Below, one piece after another: positions 51,716 through 60,093 of a stretch of 64,000 nt of DNA (position 1 is the first letter of the stretch; each line of letters opens with the position of its first letter). The notes under the pieces were generated by a model. That model made no database searches. It saw only the letters and a list, made by a program, of their open reading frames with translations, and was not told the origin of the DNA. The DNA is from Paenibacillus sp. RC334 (GTDB taxonomy: Bacteria > Bacillota > Bacilli > Paenibacillales > Paenibacillaceae): NCBI RefSeq assembly GCF_030034735.1, contig NZ_CP125370.1, positions 5,379,001 to 5,443,000 on the forward strand, in the 5' to 3' direction. The translations under genes were made by a program, and so were the position numbers.

Positions 51716-52792
51716 ATGTTAAAAGAATTAATTAACAACTTCGGATTATTAACGAGCTTCTTATTCTTTGGAAATTTGCTTTCACGAAAATACGAACGTT
51801 ACCTGGAAAAACATGTATTCCTTTATCGGGTAATGAACGGTTTAATGCTGGGACTGTTTGGTATTCTTTTAATGATGACTGGTTTATGGATCCGCGGGCA
51901 TTTTGTGGTCGATCTGCGCCAATTGGCTATTATCATATCTGTTTATATGGGAGGACCAATATCCGGTCTGTTGACCACCCTGATCATAAGCCTGTACCGT
52001 ATTTATATCACCGGTGGTTGGACAGATGTTTCTCTGACTGCTACTGTCAATTGCTTCATGACACTGGGCATTTCACTTACCTTCATTCGAGAAAAAAGCC
52101 TAACGCTCCGCAAATGGATGTCAGCCGTGCTTGGAGCTGCTGTTGTGTCGCTGTTATCTACTTTCTATGTGGTTAATCCTCCTGATAATGAAACTATTAT
52201 AATAGTCACAACCGTTAAGTTGCTTGGCGGCCTGTTCACTTATTTTATGGTGTCCCATATCAAAAAAACAGAACGGGCCATTCATCTACTCGAAGACGCT
52301 GCGAATCGGGACCATTTAACCGGATTATACAGTCCGCGTGCTTTCGATGCGCTATTTGAAGAGGTCTTTCATACTTCCAAGGCTACTAAACAACCCTTTG
52401 GACTCCTGATGCTGGATATTGACCACTTTAAAAATATTAATGATACGTATGGCCATTTGAACGGTGACACCGTCTTAAACCAATTGGGAATTTTGTTAAA
52501 CCGGGAGTCTACAAGGAAGACATACCCCTCCCGTAAAGGCGGAGAAGAATTTGCCATTCTGATTGGAGATTGCGACAGCCGGAAAGCAGCAAGCTTTGCC
52601 GAAAAGATTCGAAAGGCTGTGGAAAACGGTCCCTTTCAACTAAATGACGGAACGATCGTTTCTCTGACGGTATCTATCGGAGCAGGCAGCTTCCCTACCA
52701 TTGCAGCGGATAAATTATTGGAGAAGGTGGACGACGCTCTATATGAAGCCAAACGCTCAGGACGCAATCGGGTAGAAATAGCAAAACGATAA
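51716..52792 (+). CDS. Membrane diguanylate cyclase (LytS-like 5TM sensor plus GGDEF), paralogue
   Basis: About 358 residues. Multiple N-terminal membrane segments with VDLRQLAIIISVYMGGP, as in the protein at 5242-6333, then a GGDEF domain: LMLDIDHFKNINDTYGHLNG and RKGGEEFAILIG. An intact GGEEF supports cyclic di-GMP synthesis. ATG 51716 has AAAGGATAGGG upstream; the frame is open from 51605. Shared domain plan and motifs suggest a duplicated family in the genome. Confidence 0.88.
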   Translation: MLKELINNFGLLTSFLFFGNLLSRKYERYLEKHVFLYRVMNGLMLGLFGILLMMTGLWIRGHFVVDLRQLAIIISVYMGGPISGLLTTLIISLYRIYITGGWTDVSLTATVNCFMTLGISLTFIREKSLTLRKWMSAVLGAAVVSLLSTFYVVNPPDNETIIIVTTVKLLGGLFTYFMVSHIKKTERAIHLLEDAANRDHLTGLYSPRAFDALFEEVFHTSKATKQPFGLLMLDIDHFKNINDTYGHLNGDTVLNQLGILLNRESTRKTYPSRKGGEEFAILIGDCDSRKAASFAEKIRKAVENGPFQLNDGTIVSLTVSIGAGSFPTIAADKLLEKVDDALYEAKRSGRNRVEIAKR

Positions 52793-52917
52793 TTATAAGT
52801 CGCTAAATGTCTGGAAAGCTGGATTATTGTTAATAAAAAGTGGTAAAATGGAAATAAGATTTGTATTAGAAAATCTTCTGCCGTTAGAGGAGACATGCCT
52901 TACAATCGACATGGGGG

Positions 52918-53109
52918 GTGGGCTTTTTGGACCTCGAACAATTGGAAAAACTTATGGAAAAAGAACGCTGCGAACTAAATCGTATGGCAACCTTACATGG
53001 ATTAAGGGATGAACGTGTATTGGTCAAATCCTCTCGACTTGACCGAATTATGGACAAGTATCTCCACACCAAGCGAGCGATAAATGGCGACAATCAGGCA
53101 CATCCATAG
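52918..53109 (+). CDS. Second Spo0E-like phosphatase
   Basis: 63 residues from GTG 52918, or 60 from the TTG at 52927, which has GGGGGG upstream. LEQLEKLMEKERCELNRM and SSRLDRIMDKYLHTK fit the Spo0E family two-helix pattern (SxxLDxxMxxY, with SRLD in place of SQxLD). It follows the GGDEF gene by about 125 nt and ends in a terminator. Likely another brake on Spo0A phosphorelay. Confidence 0.65.
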   Translation: MGFLDLEQLEKLMEKERCELNRMATLHGLRDERVLVKSSRLDRIMDKYLHTKRAINGDNQAHP

Positions 53110-53123
53110 AAGAAAGCTACACC

Positions 53124-53148
53124 GCTGCCCTTACGGGCAGCTTTTTTT
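53124..53148 (+). terminator. Intrinsic terminator of the Spo0E-like gene
   Basis: GCTGCCC (53124-53130) and GGGCAGC (53135-53141) with TTAC loop, followed by seven T residues. Confidence 0.85.
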
Positions 53149-53244
53149 GTACATAGCCTCGTGTTCCGCTGCCGTACCTGTACGTGTTAACTTTCCGGTA
53201 GGATACCCTCATCTTACTTATTTCTTCCCTTACTTCCTCGCTTA

Positions 53245-54144
53245 CTACTTTCTTCGGTACTCCGTCCGCAGTAGTTCCTGCGTAAACGTAATCCATTCTC
53301 TCGCGGCAAAGGACAGATACCGATCCTTTCGCCAGATCATCCCTAGATGCCAGGGAATGACGGGATCAACGAGTGGAATAACACGCAATCGTTCAGAATC
53401 AAGTTCACGGCAAATCGCTTCCGGCAGTAGCGCTATCCCCAAGTTCGCAGCAACCATTTCGCTGATCAGGTCCCACTGTGAGCTTTCATAGACGACGCGC
53501 GGCTGGAAGCCAGCCCGGACACACTCTGCAATAATACGGTCATGCAGTGTAAAATCCTCGCGGAACAGTACAAACGATTCCTCCGCCAGCGCTGCCAGCG
53601 GTACCTCTGTACGCTCTGCCAGTACATGCGTAGGGTGAACCAGCAAGTTCAGCTTTTCCTCCACGAACAGAAACGTCTCGAATATATCCCCACTTGCTGG
53701 CAGCACAATTACACCAATATCCAGTGCGCCCGCGCCTACGTCCTGTTCTACTTTTTTTGCCCCATCCTCAAATAGCTGAATGGTCACATCGGGATATGCC
53801 TTGTGAAATTCCCCAATGACGCGTGGAAAAAAGCTCGATCCGACCATGGGAGGCAGACCGATACGGATGTGCCCTTTTTTCAGGTTCATCAAATCACTCA
53901 GCTCGGACGACAAGCTCTGGAAGGACTTCACAATCGCTTGCGCCTGAAGCTCAATCACCTTGCCCGCGTCCGTCAGCTCGATTCTTTTGCCGATCCGGTC
54001 AAACAAAGCGACACCCAATTCATCCTCCAGGCTTTTAATCGTCTTGCTGATCGTCGGCTGTGTAATAAACATGCTCTGGGCCGCCTTCGTAAAGCTGCGC
54101 AAGCGCGCGACCTCCAAAAAATACTGCAAATGTCGGATATCCAT
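53245..54144 (-). CDS. cidR: LysR-family regulator, CidR-like
   Basis: About 299 residues. MDIRHLQYFLEVARLRSFTK AAQ and TQPTISKTIKSLEDELGV form the LysR N-terminal HTH; the effector domain follows with GHIRIGLPPMVG and GIALLPEAICRE. It is divergent from cidA, the usual arrangement of ywbI/cidR, whose product activates the cidAB-like operon in response to acetate or overflow metabolism. ATG 54144 follows GAAGGTGA. Confidence 0.88.
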   Translation of the reverse strand: MDIRHLQYFLEVARLRSFTKAAQSMFITQPTISKTIKSLEDELGVALFDRIGKRIELTDAGKVIELQAQAIVKSFQSLSSELSDLMNLKKGHIRIGLPPMVGSSFFPRVIGEFHKAYPDVTIQLFEDGAKKVEQDVGAGALDIGVIVLPASGDIFETFLFVEEKLNLLVHPTHVLAERTEVPLAALAEESFVLFREDFTLHDRIIAECVRAGFQPRVVYESSQWDLISEMVAANLGIALLPEAICRELDSERLRVIPLVDPVIPWHLGMIWRKDRYLSFAAREWITFTQELLRTEYRRK

Positions 54145-54218
54145 CCCATCACCTTCTTCCATAGACAAACGGAATACATCGTATTCTTTATATGCATTTT
54201 ACTCATGAAAGCTTGTGA

Positions 54219-54235
54219 TGTAAAATTTCATTACA
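54219..54235. promoter_or_regulatory. LysR-type operator in the cidR-cidA intergenic region
   Basis: TGTAA-AATTTCA-TTACA is a perfect 5 bp inverted repeat with a 7 nt spacer, containing the T-N11-A core expected for LysR regulators, between divergent cidR and cidA. Confidence 0.6.
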
Positions 54236-54276
54236 GTTTGAAAAATAACGGAACTCATAGATAGGAGCCATTATAT

Positions 54277-54648
54277 ATGAAAAGCTTCATACGCGGTGTC
54301 CTCCAGATCGCCGTCCTGATGGCCTTTTCGCTCATCCTGAACGCGGTGGTCTCCTGGCTTCACCTGCCTGTACCCGGTAGCATTATCGGCATGCTGATTC
54401 TCTTTATTCTGCTGCAAACAGGCGTGATCCGCCTAAGCTGGATTGAGATCGGCGCAAACTGGCTGCTGGCCGAACTGCTATTATTCTTTATTCCCTCCGC
54501 TGTCGGCGTTATGAATTATTGGCCGATGCTGGAGCACGATGGTATGAGCATTATACTGGTCGTACTGCTTGGTACCTTTCTCGTGATGGCCTGCACGGGC
54601 ATGATCGCCAGTCTGCTCGGCAAACGAAAGGAGCACAAATCATCATGA
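54277..54648 (+). CDS. cidA: CidA/LrgA-family holin-like membrane protein
   Basis: 123 residues, four hydrophobic segments. AVVSWLHLPVPGSIIGMLIL is the family signature. Holin-like protein that controls murein hydrolase activity or organic acid export together with its LrgB-type partner. AGGAG precedes the ATG and the stop overlaps the next start (ATGA). Confidence 0.93.
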   Translation: MKSFIRGVLQIAVLMAFSLILNAVVSWLHLPVPGSIIGMLILFILLQTGVIRLSWIEIGANWLLAELLLFFIPSAVGVMNYWPMLEHDGMSIILVVLLGTFLVMACTGMIASLLGKRKEHKSS

Positions 54649-55322
54649 TCGGTCTTCTATGTATTGTATTGACGCTCGCTATTTACTGGATGGCCAAACG
54701 CATGTACCGCACGCTCCCCAAGGTGTATATGTCTCCACTACTCATTACACCGATCATTATTATTTTAATTTTGACGCTTTCGGGTATAAATTACCGTTCC
54801 TATAACTCGGGTGCCCATTTGCTCTCCATGCTGCTCCAACCAGCCACGATTGCATTTGCCGTCCCTTTGTACCGATATTTCCCTGTGCTGAAAAAACATG
54901 CGACCCAAATCGTGCTTAGCGTGCTGTCCGGTTCAGTCGTAGCCGTAGTATCCTCCATGGTACTCGCCAAATGGATGCATCTGGATTCCTCGCTGATGAG
55001 CAGCCTGATTCCTCGCTCCATTACGACACCGATTGCCATGAATGTTTCACAAACGATTGGCGGTAATCCGACAGTCACGGCTGTGTTCGTTATTTTAACC
55101 GGATTGAGCGGTCTCATTATCGGTCCGATGATCGTGAAGCTGTTCCATATCGAAAATGAAGTTTCGCGCGGTGTACTGCTCGGTACCGGGGCTCATGGTA
55201 CAGGTACCTCCAAAGCGTTCGAGTTCAGTTCGCTGACGGGCACTATTTCCAGCATCTCTATGGTGCTCGCCGCCCTCTTTACCTTGGCGGCTGCTCCGTT
55301 CCTGTTCCACTTGATGCTGTAA
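54645..55322 (+). CDS. cidB: CidB/LrgB-family membrane protein
   Basis: About 225 residues. Multiple membrane segments with PRSITTPIAMNVSQTIGGNP TVTAVFVI, LTGLSGLIIGP and GTGAHGTGTSKAFE, the LrgB family core. ATG 54645 overlaps the cidA stop, so both are translated in a coupled way. The pair with CidA affects lysis, biofilm DNA release and pyruvate or acetate handling. The frame is open from 54519 in another register of cidA. Confidence 0.94.
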   Translation: MIGLLCIVLTLAIYWMAKRMYRTLPKVYMSPLLITPIIIILILTLSGINYRSYNSGAHLLSMLLQPATIAFAVPLYRYFPVLKKHATQIVLSVLSGSVVAVVSSMVLAKWMHLDSSLMSSLIPRSITTPIAMNVSQTIGGNPTVTAVFVILTGLSGLIIGPMIVKLFHIENEVSRGVLLGTGAHGTGTSKAFEFSSLTGTISSISMVLAALFTLAAAPFLFHLML

Positions 55323-55372
55323 GCTCAGTAACACACGAGATATTGAATGGATACTGCCCCTGATATACAAAA

Positions 55373-55420
55373 CGAAGAAGCTCCGTTCCACTAGCTGTAG
55401 TGGGACGGAGCTTCTTCGTC
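55373..55420. terminator. Bidirectional intrinsic terminator
   Basis: A nearly perfect 22 bp stem, ACGAAGAAGCTCCGTTCCAC with GTGGGACGGAGCTTCTTCGT and a loop near 55395-55398, between convergent cidB and glpD. Confidence 0.85.
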
Positions 55421-55455
55421 TATTCGGAAGTAAGAGTCACTTATCTCCCGTACCA

Positions 55456-57159
55456 TCAGATCGCTTTAACAGCGCCGGGTTTCTTCTCAGCCTCAACAGG
55501 CGTCACGGCTTCGTGCAAATAAGTATCCAGCTCTGCCGCATGTTGTCGCTCTTGCGCGGCGCTCCAGCCTGCATGCTCAGACATCAGCGCAATGACGGGC
55601 TGCTTCCAGCGCTTCACCCCGTCAATCTCAAAAAACAACGCTCCGGTGCGGCGTATGAAAAAATCAGACGGTGTCACCGTCATTTCCTGCTCCATGGCAT
55701 ACAGGAGCGGGACACGCACTTCCACAGGCAGCGCCGCTTCCGTCTCGCTGGCCTCCTTCATGCTGCGTGCCGCTATGGCAAACAACCGCTCCGCATTGGA
55801 GCCATATCGAGTGGCCCATGCTCTGGCGGTTTCTGGCGGCAATCCGAGCGCAGCACCTGCTGCCGCTTGCCCGCTCACGAAGGCATCCCAACCGGCGGAG
55901 CCGCCTACGTTACCGCCCGAGATCGGGATGTGCCTGGTACGACATGCCCGGAAGGTCTGCCCGTGTAAGCGCCCCAGCTCCCGTACCACACGGTCTACAA
56001 CCAGTTCGGACATTTTCCGGTAGCCTGTCAGCTTGCCACCCGCAATCGTGATCAGGCCCGAGCGGGATTCCCAAATTTCATCCTTGCGCGAAATTTCCGA
56101 AGGGCTTTTGCCATCCTCGTAAATGAGCGGCCGTACACCTGCCCAGCTCGATTCCACATCCTTGACGGTCAGCTTCACCTCAGGAAACATGCCGTTGATC
56201 GCTTGAAGCACATATGTCCGGTCTTTGGCGGTCATTCGGGGATGAGCTGTATCCCCTTCATATACCGTGTCGGTCGTACCTGCGTACGTTTTCCCGTCAC
56301 GGGGAATAGCGAATACCATCCGTCCATCCGGTGTATCAAAATAAACGGCCTGTCTGAGCGGGAATCGCTTGGCATCGAACACCAGATGGACACCTTTGGT
56401 CAAGCGAAGTACCTTGCCTTCTTTGGACCGATCCATCTCCCGCAGCGTATCCACCCACGGTCCGGCGGCGTTAACAACCAGCGAAGCCCGGATTTCATGA
56501 GACTGCCCCGTTACCCGATCCGTTACGCTCGCGCCGCTGATTTGTCCGTCATCATACAGCAGCTTGTCGGCCTTGGCGTAGTTTACAGCCAAAGCTCCTC
56601 GTGCCACAGCCTCCTTCATGACCTCAATCGTCAGACGAGCATCGTCCGTACGGTACTCCACATAGCTGCCGCTCCCCTTGAGTCCTTCCCGCTTCAACAA
56701 AGGCTCCCGCTCCAGCGTAGCCCGAATATCCAGCATTCGGCGGCGTTCACTATGCTTAACCCCGGCGAGAAAATCATATACCAGCAGTCCGACAGAAGTG
56801 GTAAATGCGTTAAACGTGCCTCCCTTGTGAAACGGAAGCAGCATACGCTCCGGCGTGGTCACATGCGGGCCATTTTCGAATACAATTGCCCGCTCCTTCC
56901 CGACCTCGGCTACCATTTTAACCTCAAACTGCTTCAAATATCGAAGGCCGCCATGCACCAGCTTTGTGGATCGACTGGACGTACCTGCCGCAAAATCCTG
57001 CATCTCGACCAGCGCTGTCTTCAAGCCGCGGTCAGCGGCATCCAGCGCAATCCCTGCCCCTGTAATCCCGCCGCCAATAATTAAAATATCAAAATGCTCA
57101 CGCCCCATACGCTCCAAAACAGCCGTTCTCTCCTGCGCAGCAAATGCAAGCTCTCCCAT
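55456..57159 (-). CDS. glpD: Aerobic glycerol-3-phosphate dehydrogenase
   Basis: 567 residues. FAD-binding DILIIGGGITGAGIALDAAD, then DFAAGTSSRSTKLVHGGLRY, AGVRPLIYEDG and IAGGKLTGYRKM. It oxidises glycerol 3-phosphate to dihydroxyacetone phosphate at the membrane, passing electrons to quinone. GGAGGG precedes the ATG. The upstream terminator and adjacent GlpP make this a classical antitermination unit. Confidence 0.97.
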   Translation of the reverse strand: MGELAFAAQERTAVLERMGREHFDILIIGGGITGAGIALDAADRGLKTALVEMQDFAAGTSSRSTKLVHGGLRYLKQFEVKMVAEVGKERAIVFENGPHVTTPERMLLPFHKGGTFNAFTTSVGLLVYDFLAGVKHSERRRMLDIRATLEREPLLKREGLKGSGSYVEYRTDDARLTIEVMKEAVARGALAVNYAKADKLLYDDGQISGASVTDRVTGQSHEIRASLVVNAAGPWVDTLREMDRSKEGKVLRLTKGVHLVFDAKRFPLRQAVYFDTPDGRMVFAIPRDGKTYAGTTDTVYEGDTAHPRMTAKDRTYVLQAINGMFPEVKLTVKDVESSWAGVRPLIYEDGKSPSEISRKDEIWESRSGLITIAGGKLTGYRKMSELVVDRVVRELGRLHGQTFRACRTRHIPISGGNVGGSAGWDAFVSGQAAAGAALGLPPETARAWATRYGSNAERLFAIAARSMKEASETEAALPVEVRVPLLYAMEQEMTVTPSDFFIRRTGALFFEIDGVKRWKQPVIALMSEHAGWSAAQERQHAAELDTYLHEAVTPVEAEKKPGAVKAI

Positions 57160-57212
57160 TTTCTATCCCTCCATCTCTATAATCATCCACCGACCCAGTC
57201 ATCAAAAGATAC

Positions 57213-57262
57213 AAAAAAAGACCACGAACATCGCTGCGGCGTATGCCGAGCGGTTCATGGTC
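57213..57262 (-). terminator. Leader terminator of glpD (GlpP target)
   Basis: Read on the minus strand, GACCATGAACCGCT...AGCGATGTTCGTGGTC (57262-57220) folds into a long imperfect stem followed by seven T residues (57219-57213). It lies between glpP and glpD, where GlpP with glycerol 3-phosphate is known to prevent termination. Confidence 0.8.
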
Positions 57263-57337
57263 TCTCCAAATCTCCTGACGAGTATTAACTTATCTATATC
57301 CTAGCACACACCGTACTCTGTGAAAAGGGGTTATTAG

Positions 57338-57895
57338 CTATTGCCTATAATGCTCAAAAAGCTGTTTATTGGATGTTGTAACTGCTGTAGCTCCAGCAGC
57401 GAGCGCTGCTTCCACATCCTCAGGGGTACGAATCAGTCCTCCCGCCAAGATGGGAATACCCGTGCGTTCACTGACCTCTGTAATCATGGGCGGAACAACG
57501 CCGGGCAGTACCTCGATGTAATCGGGTCGCGTTTTTTCCACCAGTGCGTAGCTTTTTTCCAGCGCAATCGTATCTAGCATGAATACCCGTTGTACAGCGA
57601 GAATACCTTTCTTTTTGGCGGTCGCAATCACACCGGATCGGGTCGAAATAATACCGAACGGCTTAATCTCCTGACACAAATATTCAGTGGCATATTCATC
57701 ATTCTTTAGGCCCTGCACCAGATCGGCATGAAGAAGCATCCGCTTGTTGTGGCTCCGCGCCAACTGGTACAGGCTGCGTAGCTGTGCTACGTGCGTATCC
57801 AGAAAAACCGCATACTCATAGGAGCTGTCCAAAATATCCTCCAGCTGTTTAATATGCTTAGCCGCAGGCAAAATGCGTTGTCCCTGAAATGGCAT
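57338..57895 (-). CDS. glpP: Glycerol-3-phosphate responsive antiterminator
   Basis: 185 residues. MLLHADLVQGLKNDEYATEY, FGIISTRSGVIATAKKKGIL, QRVFMLDT and LPGVVPPMITEVSERTGIPI are GlpP landmarks. It binds glycerol 3-phosphate and leader RNA to allow transcription into glpD. AAGGAGG precedes the ATG. Confidence 0.96.
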   Translation of the reverse strand: MPFQGQRILPAAKHIKQLEDILDSSYEYAVFLDTHVAQLRSLYQLARSHNKRMLLHADLVQGLKNDEYATEYLCQEIKPFGIISTRSGVIATAKKKGILAVQRVFMLDTIALEKSYALVEKTRPDYIEVLPGVVPPMITEVSERTGIPILAGGLIRTPEDVEAALAAGATAVTTSNKQLFEHYRQ

Positions 57896-57995
57896 GGATA
57901 TCCTCCTTATGCTGATTGTCGGTCAACTCTTTCAAATTTTATATTATCACTCTGTTCAACGAACGTGAAGCGGTTTCAGCTTAGGTATGTATAAA

Positions 57996-58038
57996 GGCTG
58001 CCCTCCCGGCCATAATTACCTCCCCCGGGAAGACAGCC
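57996..58038 (-). terminator. Terminator-like hairpin downstream of the esterase gene
   Basis: GGCTGCCCTCCCGG (57996-58009) pairs with CCGGGAAGACAGCC (58025-58038) with two mismatches; T-rich sequence follows on the minus strand. Confidence 0.55.
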
Positions 58039-58099
58039 CTCATTCTTGGCAAGCTGATAACACAACAGCCTGTTGGATTCTTGTATATTGCGCTAAACT

Positions 58100-59053
58100 T
58101 TAACCCTCAAAGCCTTGGCGCAGCCACGAGGTAGCCAGAGCAATCGCCCCGCGCTTGGCTGCGGTTTCCGATAACGGGTTCAGCATTACGAAGTCGTGAA
58201 TGATGCCCTGAAAGCGGGCAGCGATCACATCCACCCCGGCCTCACGCAGCTTGTTCGCATAAGCTTCCCCTTCATCCCGCAGCACGTCAGCCTCGCCTGT
58301 GATGACCAATGCTGGCGGCAGCCCCTTGAGCTGTTCGGTCGTTGCCCGCAGCGGAGACGCCGTAATCTGTGCCCGTTCATTGGGGTCTGTCGTGTATTGA
58401 TCCCAGAACCATTGCATCCCTTCACGGCTCAGGAAATACCCTGTGGCGAATTCATGATACGATTCCGTGTCAAAAGAAGCGTCTGTCACCGGGTAGAACA
58501 ACAACTGCTGTCGGATAGCAGGAGCGCTTCGTTCCTTGGCAAGCAATGTTACGGCTGCGGTCATGTTACCGCCGACACTGTCTCCAGCTACCGTCAGCGT
58601 ATCAGGCTTCAGCCCATGCTCGCGTCCATGCTGAGCCACCCACTGAACGACCGCGTAGATTTCCTCAATTGCCGTTGGATATTTTGCTTCAGGTGACAAG
58701 CTGTATTCCGGGAATACAACCGCTGCCTGCGCACCCACAGCCAGCTCACGGATCAGACGATCATGCGTGTGGGCATTACCGAATACCCATCCTGCCCCGT
58801 GGATGTATACAATAACCGGGAGGTCGCCTGTCACCTGTTGTGGACGAACAATCCGGACCTTGACCTCCCCGCTTGGCCCACCGGGAATGGACAGGTCTTC
58901 CAGGTCTGCGGCAGGCTTGTTTGCCGGACCCGCTTGGACCTCATTGACCGTTTCACGTCCCTTTGCAGGGCCCAAATCGTACAGAAACGGAGGCTTGGCG
59001 TTATCGTCTGCGAACTTCTGCGCTGCGGGTTCAAGCTGTATCTTTTTACTCAT
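58100..59053 (-). CDS. Alpha/beta-hydrolase esterase, hormone-sensitive lipase family
   Basis: 317 residues. The oxyanion motif HGAGWVFG (HGGGF-like), the nucleophile elbow GDSVGGN, and a late IIHDFVMLNP provide the Ser, Asp and His of the catalytic triad typical of this family. It hydrolyses short-chain esters. AAGGAAGAG precedes the ATG. Monocistronic; no neighbours suggest a specific substrate. Confidence 0.92.
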   Translation of the reverse strand: MSKKIQLEPAAQKFADDNAKPPFLYDLGPAKGRETVNEVQAGPANKPAADLEDLSIPGGPSGEVKVRIVRPQQVTGDLPVIVYIHGAGWVFGNAHTHDRLIRELAVGAQAAVVFPEYSLSPEAKYPTAIEEIYAVVQWVAQHGREHGLKPDTLTVAGDSVGGNMTAAVTLLAKERSAPAIRQQLLFYPVTDASFDTESYHEFATGYFLSREGMQWFWDQYTTDPNERAQITASPLRATTEQLKGLPPALVITGEADVLRDEGEAYANKLREAGVDVIAARFQGIIHDFVMLNPLSETAAKRGAIALATSWLRQGFEG

Positions 59054-59193
59054 ATCGGTTCACTCTTCCTTTCCTGTCTGTTGTTTTTATCTATCCAAAG
59101 TTGCTTATCCAGGCTCATTCAGCTTCACCTTATATACTTAAACGGTATCATTTCTTTTTAATCGGATGGCTTTAGGATGCCCAACAGAAGGAC

Positions 59194-59229
59194 TTGACTT
59201 TCATTCCGAATTGTAACTATAATAGTTAC
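59194..59229 (+). promoter_or_regulatory. Promoter with operator palindrome over the -10 box
   Basis: TTGACT (59194-59199) and TATAAT (59218-59223) are separated by 18 nt. The perfect repeat GTAACTA-TAA-TAGTTAC (59213-59229) covers the -10, so a dimeric repressor of HxlR or MarR type would block RNA polymerase. The regulator is not encoded nearby. Confidence 0.7.
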
Positions 59230-59313
59230 ATATCCAAGTTCGTGAATGAACAGGATGAACTTACGATCAAACTAATGAATCATACAGATCATATTTATAG
59301 GAGGCTATTTATT

Positions 59314-59949
59314 ATGAAAATTGCAGTTATTGGTGCAGGCGGTAAAGCAGGAGGCAACATTGTTAAAGAGGCATTGGACAGAGGGCATGAAGTAACAGCG
59401 ATCGTTCGCGACTCTGCCAAAGTCACAGACAGCCGTGCGACTGTGGTACAAAAAGACGTTTTCGATCTGAAAACAGACGACCTGAAAGACTTTGACGTTG
59501 TCGTTAACGCTTTTGCTGCTCCACGTGGTCAGGAGCATCTGCATGTAGATGCAGGTAACATTCTAATTGAAGCACTGCGTAATGTGTCCGGTACTCGCCT
59601 GATTGTTGTGGGCGGCGCAGGCAGCCTGTTCACAGATGAGTCCCAAACCTTGTTGGTAAAAGACACTCCTGATTTCCCGGATTTCGTATACCCAACGGCT
59701 AATAATCAAGGAAAGAATCTGGAAATTTTGCGTGGAACCAACGATCTGAACTGGACTTTCATTAGTCCTTCCGCTGAATTTGCTCTCGGCAAACGCACAG
59801 GTTCTTATCAAGTTGGCAAAGATGTGCTGCAAGTCAATTCCAAAGGCGCAAGCTATGTCAGCTATGAAGATTATGCGGTGGCTGTAATTGACGAAATCGA
59901 GAAACCACAGCATCTGAACCAACGTTTCACCGTGGTATCCGAGTCCTAA
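59314..59949 (+). CDS. NAD(P)-binding oxidoreductase (YwnB-like)
   Basis: About 211 residues. Rossmann start KIAVIGAGGKAGGNIVKEAL (GxGGxxG), VTAIVRDSAK, and DVVVNAFAAPRG. Atypical SDR of the NAD(P)H-binding/NmrA-like type; the electron acceptor is unknown. ATG 59314 follows TAGGAGG; the frame is open from 59194. The palindrome over the promoter suggests control by a redox or electrophile responsive repressor, as known for HxlR-type HypR in Bacillus; this link is inference. Confidence 0.88.
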   Translation: MKIAVIGAGGKAGGNIVKEALDRGHEVTAIVRDSAKVTDSRATVVQKDVFDLKTDDLKDFDVVVNAFAAPRGQEHLHVDAGNILIEALRNVSGTRLIVVGGAGSLFTDESQTLLVKDTPDFPDFVYPTANNQGKNLEILRGTNDLNWTFISPSAEFALGKRTGSYQVGKDVLQVNSKGASYVSYEDYAVAVIDEIEKPQHLNQRFTVVSES

Positions 59950-59980
59950 TTCCTGCACCTAATCCGAACATATATGTATG

Positions 59981-60085
59981 AAAAAGACCCTTCGGTCATG
60001 TCCCATATGTCATGAAAGGTTCGGTTTTGTTACAAACCGAACCTTCCATGCACACCGTGGGAATATGAACCCGGAGGGTCTTTTA
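59981..60085. terminator. Nested bidirectional terminator
   Basis: An outer stem AAAAAGACCC... / ...GGGTCTTTT encloses an inner perfect stem AAGGTTCGGTTT (60016-60027) with AAACCGAACCTT (60034-60045). It lies between the convergent oxidoreductase and antiporter genes. Confidence 0.75.
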
Positions 60086-60093
60086 GGTATGAC

